This document shows positions 26,894 to 35,025 of a stretch of DNA of 51,702 nucleotides, piece by piece. The stretch comes from Candidatus Gastranaerophilales bacterium (GTDB taxonomy: Bacteria > Cyanobacteriota > Vampirovibrionia > Gastranaerophilales > Gastranaerophilaceae). Below the pieces are notes generated by a model that ran no database searches, was not told the origin of the DNA, and worked only from the letters and a program-made list of their open reading frames with translations. The position numbers and the translations under genes are program-made. The first letter of the stretch is position 1. Every line of letters begins with the position of its first letter. The stretch covers positions 1 to 51,702 of the forward strand of contig CALUYW010000017.1 of NCBI GenBank assembly GCA_944325105.1, given 5' to 3'.

Positions 26894-28147
26894 TTACTTA
26901 ATGGGGAAATAATACTCGACCAAATAGCTTGCTGCGTCAAAAGGATGTTCTAAAAACTTTAAATCGTGTTCGTTTGAAATTTGCTTTAAGCTTGGAACAT
27001 TGACAATGCTTGTACCCTCTTTAAAGCTTAAATTGTAAATGTTAAATAATAACCATTTACATTTTTTATCTATAAACAAACTTCTTTCACCATAAGAATT
27101 GCAAACTCTTGCATTAAAAGCCTGAATCCTATTCAAGATAGGAGGGTTAAAATTTCTAAGCTTAAATTTTGGTTTGTAACCATGATTTTCTAATGTGCGT
27201 CTGATAATCATGTAATTTGTAAATTCGCTTTGCGCAGAACGATTATCACCGCTTGCGTCACCATTGATAATTAATTCACCCCTGTGGTCAGGATATTGCC
27301 GCAAAAATTCATCAATAGCAAGTTGTGTCGTGGTGTTTTCTATTACAATTTCATTAAAAAAATATACTTTATTATCGTCAATATGAGCCAATACCCAACA
27401 CATAGGGTCAACATTAAAGTCGCAACTTAAATATAAAGTCTTATTTTTGTCGTATTGTATGTTTTCAATGTTTTTAAGGTCATCGAAGTTTTTAACTACA
27501 AGTCCAGATGTATAATCACCATGTTCACCAAGTACATTTATGCGATAATACTCTGGGTCATAATCTTCTTTCATAGATTTTATGTAATGTTCAGGAAGAA
27601 ATGTGTTATCGCTTGACGGTGCTATTATTAATCTGCAATTATCTTGTTTATTGGTAACAAATTTTTTATAAATCCAACCTTTATTTGCTTGCGGATTTGT
27701 ATGTCCAAAAATTCTATATCTAAAATTTTGCCATTCTGGACGAGGCTTTGCTCTTAGTCTGCCAAGTAATTGTCTAAAGGCATTTTCAGTTATTTGAGAG
27801 GCTTCCTCAATTTCAATCCAGTGTAAATTTAAAGATTTAATTTTTTCTGGATTTTCAACGCCTCTAAAAATTATTGTAGAGCCGTTTGACAAGCTTATCT
27901 TTCTGTCATTTTTGTTATATTTATATCCAATATCATATTTATAACCCATATTTTCGAGGTGCATTAAATAAGCCTCAAGTGTAGTATCTTTTAATAAAGT
28001 AAACTGTTTAGCACAGACTAAACCAGTACATGAGGGGTATTTTCTTGACAAAAGCAACCCAAGTAATGAACCAACCCAAGTTTTACCAGAGCCATAACCG
28101 CCCTGATACATACATATATCAAGAGTGCTATTATGGGGGATTTTCAT
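26894..28147 (-). CDS. Phage terminase large subunit
   Basis: The 417-aa packaging motor has the Walker A 'GGYGSGKT' (residues 16-23), the Walker B/catalytic Glu segment 'LHWIEIEEASQ', coupling motif 'FGHTNP', and an RNase H-like nuclease with 'YLSCDFNVDPMCWVLAH' and 'INGDASGDNR'. This resembles PBSX/T4-type TerL. It cuts concatemers and pumps DNA into proheads. It is followed by the amidase, but no portal or capsid gene is present anywhere in the element. No recognisable small subunit is present; the divergent 117-aa ORF at 28179 is the only positional candidate. Confidence 0.9.
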   Translation of the reverse strand: MKIPHNSTLDICMYQGGYGSGKTWVGSLLGLLLSRKYPSCTGLVCAKQFTLLKDTTLEAYLMHLENMGYKYDIGYKYNKNDRKISLSNGSTIIFRGVENPEKIKSLNLHWIEIEEASQITENAFRQLLGRLRAKPRPEWQNFRYRIFGHTNPQANKGWIYKKFVTNKQDNCRLIIAPSSDNTFLPEHYIKSMKEDYDPEYYRINVLGEHGDYTSGLVVKNFDDLKNIENIQYDKNKTLYLSCDFNVDPMCWVLAHIDDNKVYFFNEIVIENTTTQLAIDEFLRQYPDHRGELIINGDASGDNRSAQSEFTNYMIIRRTLENHGYKPKFKLRNFNPPILNRIQAFNARVCNSYGERSLFIDKKCKWLLFNIYNLSFKEGTSIVNVPSLKQISNEHDLKFLEHPFDAASYLVEYYFPIK

Positions 28148-28178
28148 AAATTCTTTTTGTTTCTTTAATGCAAATAAT

Positions 28179-28532
28179 ATGATTTATGAAAATGATTGCG
28201 AAAGTCTTGAAAAAACGCTTAAACAATTCTCATTATCAATTGAACCTATGTGCGATATTGTTAACAATAAAGATAATGAAACAGATAATGTTCATAATGT
28301 TAATAATTATGGGTTTAATTATGAGTATGAAAAAGAATTTGATGAAGATAATCAAGAAATAATATCTCGTGAAGATAGTTCAAATTATGAATTGAACAAG
28401 AAAATTACAAAAGAATTAATTAAAAAATCTAAAAACGACAATATTGTTGTAGATTTAAGCAAAAAGCTTACTGGAAAAAGTCAAGAGGAAATAGCGGAAG
28501 CTATTGAAAACGACTTTAACCAAGCAAGCTAA
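28179..28532 (+). CDS. Hypothetical acidic phage protein next to terL
   Basis: The 117-aa ORF is read from ATG 28179; in-frame extension to 28125 would overlap terL. It is rich in Asp, Glu and Asn in the first 75 residues and ends with a helical Lys/Glu segment ('KKLTGKSQEEIAEAIENDF'). No family is recognised. It lies divergent to terL with 31 nt between the starts and ends in a strong terminator. It might be a terminase small subunit-like or regulatory protein, but the sequence does not show an HTH clearly. Confidence 0.55.
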   Translation: MIYENDCESLEKTLKQFSLSIEPMCDIVNNKDNETDNVHNVNNYGFNYEYEKEFDEDNQEIISREDSSNYELNKKITKELIKKSKNDNIVVDLSKKLTGKSQEEIAEAIENDFNQAS

Positions 28533-28554
28533 GAGGGTGAAAACCCTCTTTTTT
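28531..28554 (+). terminator. Rho-independent terminator
   Basis: AAGAGGGT-gaa-AACCCTCTT followed by a T-run, overlapping the stop region of the 117-aa ORF. Confidence 0.9.
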
Positions 28555-28970
28555 GTGCTTTTTTTGTTGAAATGGCTAGGCTCTTGTAGCCAATTGTGTA
28601 GGGGGCGCAAGTTTTTTGAGTAAACAAGTAAGGGCAATGCCCTTTTGTTAAGGTAAATGCGCGCTTGCGCGCTCTTGCACTATCAAAGAAAAGCAAACAC
28701 ACTGTTTATCATGATTTCCGACAATTTTAAGAACCAACAAAATACTTGATATTTTTCTAACGAATACTCATTTTTGACTGAATTACCAAAACTTCGATAC
28801 AGCAAGGGTATTAATTATCAATAATATAAATGAAAAATTGAATCACTGCTATTTATACATATTATAAAGCGTTGATAATAGCATATTTCAAGAATTTATA
28901 TTACCCAAATACCCTTGTAATTTAAAAGAATGACTTATAAAGAATTACTACAAAATAGAAAGGGTAAAAT
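28555..28970. other. 416-nt non-coding region with hairpins and an inverted-repeat-flanked promoter
   Basis: I see no gene here. The first part has two GC-rich hairpins, AAGGGC-aat-GCCCTT (28630-28644) and GCGCGC-tt-GCGCGC (28659-28672). The second part is AT-rich and contains paired inverted arms: CAAGGGTATT (28803-28812) with AATACCCTTG (28908-28917), and ATTATCAA (28814-28821) with TTGATAAT (28872-28879). A promoter TTGAAT-16-TATTAT (28838-28865) lies between the arms, facing the operon at 28971. The layout suggests repressor looping or an element replication origin. Confidence 0.55.
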
Positions 28971-29669
28971 ATGGCAGAAAATTACTATGAAAAACAAATG
29001 AGCAAAATTGAATACTATGAAAATAAAATAAACGAGTTAAAAAATGAGCACAAAATATATGTAAAGGGTTATACGATTTACAACATAGAGCGAGTTGCCA
29101 AAATTGAAAGTTCAATAAGGTATTATGAAGATAAAATTAAAGCCATAAAAAATAATACATCTATAAATAGTGACAATCCAGACGCGATTGACCTGTTGGA
29201 ACTAAAGCTCGAAAAGAAAAAAACTGAGCACGCTAAAATCAAGGAGTATAACGCTAAATTACGCGAATATAGCAAAAAAGGTGAAAATACAAATTTTGAC
29301 GGATTTAGCGAAAAAGAGATTGAATATATAAAAGCCGGCAGAAGTATTCCAACATATCAGCTAACATACTTGAAACGTGAAATTAACGACATCACAAAGA
29401 AAATCGAAAGATTGAAAAAACTTGCAAGTGATGTAACACAAAAACAAGAATATGAAAATTTTACTGTAGTTGATAATGTTGAAGAAAACAGAGTACAAAT
29501 TTTTGTCGATGAAGAAACAGGAAGAAATTTGTACAAAACATTCAGGTCATACGGTTTTGTTTTCTCAAGAACAAATAAAGCGTACCAAAGAAAAAGAGGT
29601 AATGCTGCTTACGCAACAAAAAGAATGATTGAAATATTAAAAGAACACTACAAAAATAATGCTGCATAA
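28971..29669 (+). CDS. Phage protein with coiled coil and DUF3560-like C-terminal domain
   Basis: The 232-aa protein is Lys/Glu-rich coiled coil for about residues 1-150. The C-terminal 55 residues read 'VQIFVDEETGRNLYKTFRSY', then 'GFVFSRTNKAYQRKRGNAAY' and 'ATKRMIEIL'. I know this pattern (iF.......L...GF.ws....aWqR.....A...) from C-terminal parts of plasmid and phage proteins such as DUF3560 types, possibly nucleic-acid binding. It is first in the operon after the promoter region; AGAAAGGGTA precedes the ATG. The methyltransferase-helicase follows after 19 nt. The protein ends in -NNAA. Confidence 0.7.
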   Translation: MAENYYEKQMSKIEYYENKINELKNEHKIYVKGYTIYNIERVAKIESSIRYYEDKIKAIKNNTSINSDNPDAIDLLELKLEKKKTEHAKIKEYNAKLREYSKKGENTNFDGFSEKEIEYIKAGRSIPTYQLTYLKREINDITKKIERLKKLASDVTQKQEYENFTVVDNVEENRVQIFVDEETGRNLYKTFRSYGFVFSRTNKAYQRKRGNAAYATKRMIEILKEHYKNNAA

Positions 29670-29688
29670 ATAAATAGAAAGGCTCAAT

Positions 29689-32600
29689 ATGTATAAATTC
29701 ACAAATGTATCAATTCCACAAGAGCAAAGAGCAAAAATTAATCAAGAAATAATTGAAGATATAAAAAAAGAGCCGATATTTAAAAAATATAATGAAGAAT
29801 ATGTCTTTAACTATTATACAGGGAAAGGCGGACTTCATGGGCTAAACGAAAAAGACTTCCAAAATTATAATGAGTATAAAAAAGCAAAACAAAAATTTGA
29901 GGAGGGGCAATTTTTTACCCCTCCAAATGTTTGCAAATATATTGTAGAGCTTTTGTCTATAGAAAATAATGCCCTAATTGGTGATTTAACCTGTGGAATG
30001 GGCAATTTTTTTAATTACTTGCCAAGAGAAGAAAACATATATGGCTGTGAGATTGACTATAATGCTTATTTGGTTGCACAGTACTTATACCCAAACGCAA
30101 ATTTAGAATGTAATGATATACAGCATTATATTTGTCCAAAACAACTTGATTATGTATTGTTGAATCCGCCATTTAACCTTTATTGGAACGGACAAAAATC
30201 ACAATCAGTATGTATTAAAAAAGCCAATGAGGCGCTTAAAAATGGCGGTTTCCTAGCTGTTATAGTACCTAAAACTTATCTTGAAGATGATTTTACATCG
30301 CAAAATGAAAGGCTAATAATCAATTCAAAATATTCCTTTATTGGTCAAATAAAGCTTCTAAGTAATACATTTAGTGATGTTGGCGTTAGTTCTTTTGCAA
30401 CCAAGATTATGATTTTTCAAAAGAAATCGAGCAATATTGCGTCAAATGAGTACGAGAACATATACAGTACAGAAGAAGAATTTGCGAATAAAATTAGAAA
30501 TGCAAAAAATCAAACTCAAAAAATCAAAGCACAAATATTGCTCGAAAATCAAAAAAATATCAATAAAGAATTTGAATACAAGTACAAAAAATACCTGTAT
30601 CAAATAAAAACTAATCCAAAGCTCAAAAATAAAGCACAAAAATTTGAAGATAACTTTACTAAATTTCTTACACAAGAAAAGCCGCCTCTTATGGATGTTA
30701 AAGAGTGGGAAAGAGTAAAAATGACTGAAAACAAAGTGCTAAATCCGATGAAAAAGGCACTGCGTACTCAACACATAACACCAAAAGATGTAATTAAGCT
30801 TGTAAAAACAAATTATGGTTTGAAATATAAGCCTTATAGCAAAAAAATGGCAGAACTTGTAAATAAGCTTGAAACAATCAATAAAGATTTTAATGAAATG
30901 ATACTGCAAGAAAAATATCCATTTAAAGATGTGGCATATAAAAAGTTATTTGAGAAGAAATTAAAAGAATATAAAAAACAAAGTACAAATTTTAAAGATG
31001 TAATGCCACATAAAAAAATTACAGACTATTTAAACAACCTTGTAATACACGATTATTCAGATAATACAGATAAAAAATTAAATCAAAAACAAAAACAGGA
31101 TATTGCAAAAGTCTTAATGAAAAAATATGCACTGCTAAATTGGTCAATGGGGTCTGGAAAGTCGTTGGCTGCAATTGCCTATGCAAATTTTTTATTAGAC
31201 AATAAACTTGTAAAAAATGTTTTCATAATATCTCATGCTCTAGCAATCAATAATAATTGGTGCAAAATACTTGATAATTATGTATTAGTTAAAAAGCCGG
31301 AGGATATTAAAAAGATAAAAGACGGCGATATTGTTCTTGCAAGTTTTCATTACTTGTCAAAAAACAAGCATAATTTAAAAAAATGCTACAAAAAACATCA
31401 GACAATATACGAAACACTTGTAAGAAAAAAGAACAAAACGCCTGAAGATGTTAAGCGGCTAAATGCAATAAAACAAGATTTAAAAAATAACATTCCAATA
31501 AATTTCAAACAGTTTATCAAAGAGCAATCTGAAAAGGTTGCTCTAATTTTTGATGAATCTGATGAAATTACATCATGTGACACAAAGAAAACAAGAAGTA
31601 TATTGGAAATTTTTAGACGCGTAAAGTATAAATTGCTCACAACTGGCACAATTACAAGGAATAGCATTAGCGAAATGTATAAACAATTTGAATTAATGTA
31701 CAACAATTCTGTAAATTTAATATGCGAATGTGAGTTAATTTACACACACAACAAAAAAGAAAATACCATTAATCAAACAATCAATACAGAATACATGAAA
31801 CCTTTTAAAGCAAAGGGTGGTATGACATTGTTTAAAAATTCATTCAACCCTTTGAAAAGGACTGTATTTGGTGTTGAGAAAAATAATCAAGATATATATA
31901 ACGAGGATAAGCTCGCAAAACTTATATCAAAAACAGTCATTACGAGAACCTTTAAAGATATTGTCGGCGCTGATAAATATGTCTTTAAAAATACGGTAAT
32001 TGAACAAAGTGCGGAAGAAAAAGAACTTTATGAAAAAATACTCAAAGATTTTCGCTCAATGGTTTACAAATATTTTGTACAGAATGAAAATAGCCGCAAA
32101 GACAATATGTTGATGATTGTTAGGCAATTAATGACGCTAATAAAAGCAACATCAATACCTCAATACTTTAAAGAATTTAATGGTGACATACCAAATAAAA
32201 TGAATAAAATTCATGAGTTGGTGCACGAAAAAGAAAATGAAAAATTTTGCATAGGGTGTACATTTGTCAGGGCAGTCGATGAATATTTTAACTTGTTATC
32301 AAATAGTGGCCGCCCTGTATTTAGAAAGACTGGAAAGGAAAACGCACAACAAACGGATGAAATAATCAAGAACTTTAACACCTGTAAAAATGGAATATTA
32401 ATATGCACACAACAAAGTTTAAAAAGTGCAGTCAATATTCCAAACTGTCAAAATGTAATAATTGAATCTTTGCAATGGAATATACCAAAAATCTTGCAGT
32501 TCGCATTTAGATTTGTGCGCTTTAATAGCCCAAACAAAGCGATAATAAATTTTGTGACCTATAAAGACAGTATCGAACCAAATCTGTTAGGTCTTTTGAT

Positions 32601-32769
32601 GTGCAAAGAAAAACTAAACGAATTTGTTAAGACACTGGAATATAACACAGATGAAAATCTCTATGAAGAATATGGAATTAATGAAAATTTATTAGATTTG
32701 GTTATTAAAAAATGCTATGACAAAGACGGGAAATACTATCTTGAATGGGGTAAACAACTTGCAGCATAA
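29689..32769 (+). CDS. N6-adenine methyltransferase fused to an SNF2/DEAD-type helicase
   Basis: The 1026-aa protein has two enzymes. Residues about 60-260 are an N6-adenine methyltransferase: 'GQFFTPPNVCKYIVELL', motif I 'DLTCGMGNF' (D99-) and motif IV N159-P-P-F162. A Lys-rich helical linker of about 200 residues follows. Residues about 460-1000 are an SF2 helicase/translocase: Walker A 'MGSGKS' (487-492), D622-E-S-D625, motif III 'TTGTITRNS' and motif VI 'QFAFRFVRFNS'. No nuclease motif is evident. The order resembles phage anti-restriction DarB and differs from nuclease-first type ISP restriction enzymes. Role could be self-DNA protection or defence. The protein ends in -QLAA. Confidence 0.85.
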   Translation: MYKFTNVSIPQEQRAKINQEIIEDIKKEPIFKKYNEEYVFNYYTGKGGLHGLNEKDFQNYNEYKKAKQKFEEGQFFTPPNVCKYIVELLSIENNALIGDLTCGMGNFFNYLPREENIYGCEIDYNAYLVAQYLYPNANLECNDIQHYICPKQLDYVLLNPPFNLYWNGQKSQSVCIKKANEALKNGGFLAVIVPKTYLEDDFTSQNERLIINSKYSFIGQIKLLSNTFSDVGVSSFATKIMIFQKKSSNIASNEYENIYSTEEEFANKIRNAKNQTQKIKAQILLENQKNINKEFEYKYKKYLYQIKTNPKLKNKAQKFEDNFTKFLTQEKPPLMDVKEWERVKMTENKVLNPMKKALRTQHITPKDVIKLVKTNYGLKYKPYSKKMAELVNKLETINKDFNEMILQEKYPFKDVAYKKLFEKKLKEYKKQSTNFKDVMPHKKITDYLNNLVIHDYSDNTDKKLNQKQKQDIAKVLMKKYALLNWSMGSGKSLAAIAYANFLLDNKLVKNVFIISHALAINNNWCKILDNYVLVKKPEDIKKIKDGDIVLASFHYLSKNKHNLKKCYKKHQTIYETLVRKKNKTPEDVKRLNAIKQDLKNNIPINFKQFIKEQSEKVALIFDESDEITSCDTKKTRSILEIFRRVKYKLLTTGTITRNSISEMYKQFELMYNNSVNLICECELIYTHNKKENTINQTINTEYMKPFKAKGGMTLFKNSFNPLKRTVFGVEKNNQDIYNEDKLAKLISKTVITRTFKDIVGADKYVFKNTVIEQSAEEKELYEKILKDFRSMVYKYFVQNENSRKDNMLMIVRQLMTLIKATSIPQYFKEFNGDIPNKMNKIHELVHEKENEKFCIGCTFVRAVDEYFNLLSNSGRPVFRKTGKENAQQTDEIIKNFNTCKNGILICTQQSLKSAVNIPNCQNVIIESLQWNIPKILQFAFRFVRFNSPNKAIINFVTYKDSIEPNLLGLLMCKEKLNEFVKTLEYNTDENLYEEYGINENLLDLVIKKCYDKDGKYYLEWGKQLAA

Positions 32770-32778
32770 GGAGGAAAA

Positions 32779-32970
32779 ATGGACAAAAACACACAAGAAT
32801 ACTCTGAAACTTTAAATTTTCTATTCAACAATAATCTTAAAATGGAAAATTCAATCCTAAAAATCATAATCGAAAACCTATTACTAAAATGTCCGGGGGC
32901 AACTTACGAAAGTTGCTACAACGCGGCAATTTTAGAAATGGTTAAAGAAAACAGAAAGGAAAGTAAATAA
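32779..32970 (+). CDS. Hypothetical small phage protein
   Basis: A 63-aa ORF with AAGGAGG 5 nt before the ATG. The product is helical with a short 'LLLKCPGATYESCYNAAILE' segment containing two Cys. No family is recognised. It overlaps the next start by 1 nt, so it belongs to the operon from 28971 to 33739. Confidence 0.7.
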   Translation: MDKNTQEYSETLNFLFNNNLKMENSILKIIIENLLLKCPGATYESCYNAAILEMVKENRKESK

Positions 32971-33248
32971 TGAACATGGCAGAAGAAAAAGAGTATATGG
33001 CTACAACAACCATAGCAGGCAAAGCACATTACCAGTACGACAAAACATCGCCAAAAAGAGCATATCAAAAATTACTTGAAAATTTAAAGCAAAAAGGCGT
33101 AAGGGTAAGTTGCAGAACATTTTTTATTATTCGCCAGATTGACTATGACCCGAGCCATAAAACCATATCATATTCACTTTTTAGCGGATATTACGGTATA
33201 AGCGGCAAAAAACAAGAAATTGAAGCAATGCTGAGCTGTGCGGCATAG
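32970..33248 (+). CDS. Hypothetical phage protein, 92 aa
   Basis: It starts at ATG 32970, overlapping the preceding stop (TAATG), with AAAGGAAA upstream; a second ATG 6 nt later is also possible. It is a mixed alpha/beta protein with a central segment 'YQKLLENLKQKGVRVSCRTF' and no recognised domain. It ends in -SCAA. It is part of the operon of small genes behind the methyltransferase-helicase. Confidence 0.7.
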   Translation: MNMAEEKEYMATTTIAGKAHYQYDKTSPKRAYQKLLENLKQKGVRVSCRTFFIIRQIDYDPSHKTISYSLFSGYYGISGKKQEIEAMLSCAA

Positions 33249-33257
33249 GTGGCAAGT

Positions 33258-33557
33258 ATGGATAAAAATTCAATAGAATCAGTACTTAAAAATTATTCAA
33301 TTGCAAATTTGTATATAAACCTTGATAAAAGCTCAGATAGAAAAACTTTGACATTTTATAAGAGAAATAATAAAACTCTGCACTGGGATTTTGGTAAAAG
33401 AATATATGAAATTGAATTTGAAAGTTTTAACTCGGCTTACAAATTTATTCTCGAAAACAACATAAAGGTTTACAACATATCTTGCGGAAGCTATGCCAAG
33501 GAGATTGCAAATTACAACAAAAAAATACGCGATACAGGGCAATTACTTTTATTTTAA
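33258..33557 (+). CDS. Hypothetical phage protein, 99 aa
   Basis: The ATG at 33258 is chosen because AGGTGG (33247-33252) sits 5 nt upstream; a GTG at 33249 lies within that site. The protein is basic with alternating beta strands ('LYINLDKSSDRKTLTFYKR') and has no recognised family. It ends in LLLF and is separated by 14 nt from the next small gene. Confidence 0.65.
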   Translation: MDKNSIESVLKNYSIANLYINLDKSSDRKTLTFYKRNNKTLHWDFGKRIYEIEFESFNSAYKFILENNIKVYNISCGSYAKEIANYNKKIRDTGQLLLF

Positions 33558-33571
33558 GAAAGGCGGTTATT

Positions 33572-33739
33572 ATGAACGAAGAATATTTCAGAAACAAAGA
33601 ACTTGACGCACAAAAAGCAATGCTAAGCGATTTTTTCTTTGGGAAATCCAAAAATGATTTTATGGATTTTGAAACACTGAAAACCATAAATGAAACACAG
33701 CAAAAGGTGCTTGATTATATAATTGGAAAAATAGGATAA
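33572..33739 (+). CDS. Hypothetical small phage protein, 55 aa
   Basis: This 55-aa ORF is started at 33572, where AAAGGCGG lies 6 nt before the ATG; an in-frame ATG at 33482 would overlap the preceding gene. The product is helical and charged ('LDAQKAMLSDFFFGKSKNDF'). No family is recognised. It is last in the operon that begins at 28971. Confidence 0.65.
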   Translation: MNEEYFRNKELDAQKAMLSDFFFGKSKNDFMDFETLKTINETQQKVLDYIIGKIG

Positions 33740-33774
33740 ATAATTTGTTAAGATATGTAAAAATTATAATTTTT

Positions 33775-33802
33775 TTGGCAAATTTGCAAAAATTATTATA
33801 AT
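33775..33802 (+). promoter_or_regulatory. Promoter of the AAA-like triad operon
   Basis: TTGGCA (33775-33780), 16-nt spacer, consensus TATAAT (33797-33802), 46 nt before the GTG start at 33849, which has a perfect AGGAGG. The three-gene cargo therefore has its own strong-looking promoter, separate from the phage operon. Confidence 0.7.
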
Positions 33803-33848
33803 CACATGTTTTATTTGAATAATTACAAATATATGTATAGGAGGTTTT

Positions 33849-35015
33849 GTGTCTTACATATCAAAAATAACACCCGTTAAAACATTTACAGCTCAAAAAG
33901 TTGCCGCCTTGAGGTCTCAAAATTTCTCCGGCGGCAATAATTTTATTACATCACCGCATAATAAGATTTCTTTTGGTGACAAGTATAGCCCTTGGGATGA
34001 AAGCAACGACCCTAAAAAAATAATGGAGAAAATAGATAAAGCAATTGAGGTAAAGGAAGATTGTGCAGAGAAAATCTCAAAAGTTATAGATGAAACTGAA
34101 GGTTACTACCAAACTATATACACATATCAAACAGAGCAACTTTATGTAAACATGCGCGATTTTGCACAAAAATACGCCTTTGCAAAACTTGAAATGAATA
34201 ACATGACAAAAGAAGCAAGAAAATTATGGAATATGACTTATCCATATAGAAACCCTGCGATAAAAGGCATAGTAAAGCCCCCGAGACCTTACTGGGGTAT
34301 TGAAAATGGTGGCAGTTATTACAGGCACTTAATACCCATAGATAGCAGTCTGCCCGCCAAGTTTGCATATGAGGATAAAATAAACAGCATGGCACGCGGC
34401 TGGAGAAGTACTGATGCATCTAAAGATAGAGTCAACACTTCAACTGAAGAGCAAATATATGATGATGTAAGAGAAAAAATGGATTTAAGAAATGAATTAA
34501 TCAAAAAAATTGATTCAGCAAAAGACCAACTGCGTCCTTTTATAGAAAAACTTGCCTCAGATAAAATAGACGGGCAAGCAGTTTTACCAAATTGCATAAT
34601 GCTCGTATGCGATAGAGAACGAGTGACACAAACTATTGTTAATTGGTTGAATACAAATATTTCTGATGTTGCAGACCATACCTTCAAATATTATTATAAA
34701 GATTGCGATACATTGCAGAATGAAGTAATTGACGCACTTGAAGAAGCAGAAGAAAAATATCAAAGAACAGGTCGCCGTACAATTATCCATGTAAACGGAT
34801 TTGATAAGCTAATGGATAAAAGATACAACAGTCCTGAAAATATAGCTGCATTAAAAGAGTATATGGATACTGCTGACGAAGATTATCATTCAACTATCAT
34901 TTTTAGAACCACAGAAGATAATATAAAGAATCTGGATAAGGGTACATTGCAACCACACAGAGTAGGACTAAGAATAGATATACCTATTAGCGATTCTGAT
35001 GAATGTTTATTATAA
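33849..35015 (+). CDS. Cargo protein A: AAA+-related protein without an ATPase site
   Basis: The 388-aa protein starts at GTG 33849 behind AGGAGG. The N-terminus carries 'ITPVKTFTAQ' (7-16) and 'KISFGDKY' (39-46). A helical middle follows. Residues about 245-380 align in order with the AAA+ core of the next gene. However, the Walker A position is replaced by 'CIMLVCDRERVTQ', and the Walker B strand 'GRRTIIHVNGFDK' has lost the DE pair. It shares 'YNSPENIAALKEYMDTADED' and 'DKGTLQPHR' with cargo protein C. It looks like a non-catalytic subunit of a hetero-oligomer with protein B. The function is not known. Confidence 0.75.
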   Translation: MSYISKITPVKTFTAQKVAALRSQNFSGGNNFITSPHNKISFGDKYSPWDESNDPKKIMEKIDKAIEVKEDCAEKISKVIDETEGYYQTIYTYQTEQLYVNMRDFAQKYAFAKLEMNNMTKEARKLWNMTYPYRNPAIKGIVKPPRPYWGIENGGSYYRHLIPIDSSLPAKFAYEDKINSMARGWRSTDASKDRVNTSTEEQIYDDVREKMDLRNELIKKIDSAKDQLRPFIEKLASDKIDGQAVLPNCIMLVCDRERVTQTIVNWLNTNISDVADHTFKYYYKDCDTLQNEVIDALEEAEEKYQRTGRRTIIHVNGFDKLMDKRYNSPENIAALKEYMDTADEDYHSTIIFRTTEDNIKNLDKGTLQPHRVGLRIDIPISDSDECLL

Positions 35016-35025
35016 AGGAGCAAAA

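Noticed and set aside
28179-28532. Terminase small subunit
   Set aside because: Only its position next to terL supports it; it is divergent and no HTH could be seen, so it is left as hypothetical.
28971-33739. Restriction-modification locus
   Set aside because: The methyltransferase-helicase lacks a visible nuclease and the small downstream genes show no restriction motif.
34999-35025. Upstream start for cargo protein B
   Set aside because: It would overlap cargo protein A and has no ribosome binding site, while ATG 35026 follows AAAGGAG.
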